This document shows positions 63,011 through 64,000 of a stretch of 64,000 nucleotides of DNA, in pieces; position 1 is the stretch's first letter, and each line of letters starts with the position of its first letter. Below the pieces are notes generated by a model. That model worked only from the letters and a program-made list of their open reading frames with translations. It did not search any database and was not told where the DNA came from. The stretch is taken from positions 437,001 to 501,000 of the forward strand of contig NZ_QEXV01000003.1 of the NCBI RefSeq assembly GCF_003122085.1, given 5' to 3'. This DNA comes from Marinicauda salina (GTDB lineage Bacteria > Pseudomonadota > Alphaproteobacteria > Caulobacterales > Maricaulaceae). Position numbers and translations under genes: made by a program.

Positions 63011-64000
63011 TCAGGCGCTCTCCAGCATCTCCACGCCGGGCTCGAACAGCGAGTCCGCGCCCAGCTTCACGTCGCCGAGCAGGCCCGGCGCGCTTGTGAG
63101 CACGGTGTCGGCGTAGACGCGCGCGAGCGCGATGCGGCCGCGATCGTACTCGGCGTCCTCGCCCTCCTTGAGCTTGCGCTGCGCGGCGACCGCGCCGACG
63201 GCGAGCAGCCAGCCGCCGGTGACGTCGCCGGCCAGTTTCAGGAACGCCGTCGCGCCGGACAGCCGGTCGGCGGGCTTCGCCTTCAGGAGCCAGTTCGCCG
63301 CCTCTTCGAATGCGTCGCAGGCCGGCGACAGGCGCGCGGCGATCTGCGGCAATTCCGGGTTGGACGAGGTCTCGCAGTCCTCGATCGTCTGGCGGATATC
63401 CTCGATCAGCTCGCGAACCGGCTTGCCGCCCTCCATCGCGAGCTTGCGGCCGACGAGATCGATCGCCTGGATGCCGTTCGTGCCCTCGTAGATCGGCGCG
63501 ATGCGCGCGTCGCGATAGTGCTGGGCCGCGCCGGTCTCCTCGATATAGCCCATGCCGCCATGGACCTGGACGCCGAGCGAAGACACCTCGACGCCGACAT
63601 CGGTCGACCAGGCCTTGGCGATCGGGATGAGGATCTCCTCGCGGCGGCGCGACCAGGCCCGCTCCTCGGCGTCGGACTGGTACCGGCCATTGTCGGCCTC
63701 GACGGCGGCGTGCAGGCAGATCGCCCGCGCCGCCTCGGTCTTGGCCTTCATCAGCGAGAGCATGCGGCGCACGTCGGGATGTTCGATGATCGCGTGCGGC
63801 GGCGCGGCGTCGCTCGTCGCCGACCGGCCCTGCCGGCGTTCCTTGGCGAACGCGAGCGCCTGCTGGTAGGCGCGCTCGGCGATGCCCACGCCCTGGACGC
63901 CGACATTGAGACGGGCGGAGTTCATCATCGTGAACATGCACGCCATGCCCTTGCGCTCCTCGCCGATGAGCCAGCCGTTCGCGCCGTCATACTCCATGGT
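63011..64000 (-). CDS. Acyl-CoA dehydrogenase (C-terminal part, cut by window edge)
   Basis: About 330 codons present; the N-terminus is beyond 64000. It contains FTMMNSARLNVGVQGVGIAERAYQQALAFAKERRQGR, VHGGMGYIEETGAAQHYRDARIAPIYEGTNGIQAIDLVGRKL (FAD/substrate loop with the Glu region) and the long C-terminal extension of the FadE-like/AidB-related group (LLKAKPADRLSGATAFLKLAGDVTGGWLL). Beta-oxidation enzyme, FAD-dependent. Confidence 0.92.
   Translation of the reverse strand, partial: TMEYDGANGWLIGEERKGMACMFTMMNSARLNVGVQGVGIAERAYQQALAFAKERRQGRSATSDAAPPHAIIEHPDVRRMLSLMKAKTEAARAICLHAAVEADNGRYQSDAEERAWSRRREEILIPIAKAWSTDVGVEVSSLGVQVHGGMGYIEETGAAQHYRDARIAPIYEGTNGIQAIDLVGRKLAMEGGKPVRELIEDIRQTIEDCETSSNPELPQIAARLSPACDAFEEAANWLLKAKPADRLSGATAFLKLAGDVTGGWLLAVGAVAAQRKLKEGEDAEYDRGRIALARVYADTVLTSAPGLLGDVKLGADSLFEPGVEMLESA

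Overview
The window is a GC-rich alphaproteobacterial chromosome segment. It resembles a stalked, dimorphic Caulobacter-type bacterium; Maricaulales or Hyphomonadales is my inference from gene content, not from a search. Supporting signs are the cell-cycle kinase CckA next to fliQ-fliR-flhB, the regulator FliX divergent from flgI, FlaF/FlbT flagellin regulators, a pseudaminic-acid flagellin glycosylation cluster with an FlmG-like transferase, CtrA-type TTAA-N7-TTAA boxes, sigma-54 (-24/-12) flagellar promoters, a permuted two-piece tmRNA and an alpha-type SspB.

Layout. 1-5.9 kb: recA (cut by the left edge, with an SOS box), cckA, flhB, fliR, fliQ. 6-9.9 kb: two tandem DUF885 lipoprotein peptidase-like genes. 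9.9-12.4 kb: fliE-flgC-flgB divergent from fliO-fliP around a perfect CtrA box. 12.4-14.05 kb: an AT-richer two-gene insert (soluble 334-aa protein plus four-helix membrane protein) that resembles a RexA/RexB-type abortive-infection pair. 14-20.3 kb: TPR protein, MotE-like, DUF6468, fliM, fliL. 20.5-24.3 kb: flgF-flgG-flgA-flgH and a STAS-like protein. 24.3-30.2 kb: dksA, fliX, flgI, flgJ-like, flgN-like and a 940-aa FlaEY-like protein. 30.2-34.8 kb: a decayed RHS locus with two displaced toxin-tip modules, each followed by a small membrane protein that may be its immunity protein, plus inserted palindromic repeats. 34.8-41.3 kb: nonulosonic-acid (pseudaminic-type) pathway. 41.3-46.9 kb: two flagellins, flaG, flaF, flbT and flmG-like. 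46.9-49.5 kb: moxR and a VWA partner with a foreign-looking gene between them. 49.5-55.1 kb: housekeeping genes (nudix, GST, chorismate mutase, folA, thyA and others) separated by palindromic repeat clusters. 55.1-64 kb: ssrA, lipoprotein, P450, sspB, thioesterase, MFS transporter, SDR, lepB, ybjQ, small membrane proteins and an acyl-CoA dehydrogenase cut by the right edge.

How the genes fit together. About half the window builds and decorates the polar flagellum: export apparatus (fliOPQR, flhB), rod, ring and switch parts (fliE, flgBCFGHIA, fliLM), motor accessory (motE-like), assembly control (fliX, flbT, flaF, flaEY), filament (flagellins, flaG) and glycosylation (pse genes, flmG). Two mobile or conflict-type loci, the Rex-like pair and the RHS array, sit at seams between flagellar operons and are the most interesting parts. 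All function calls rest on reading the sequence and on family knowledge; no database search was run.
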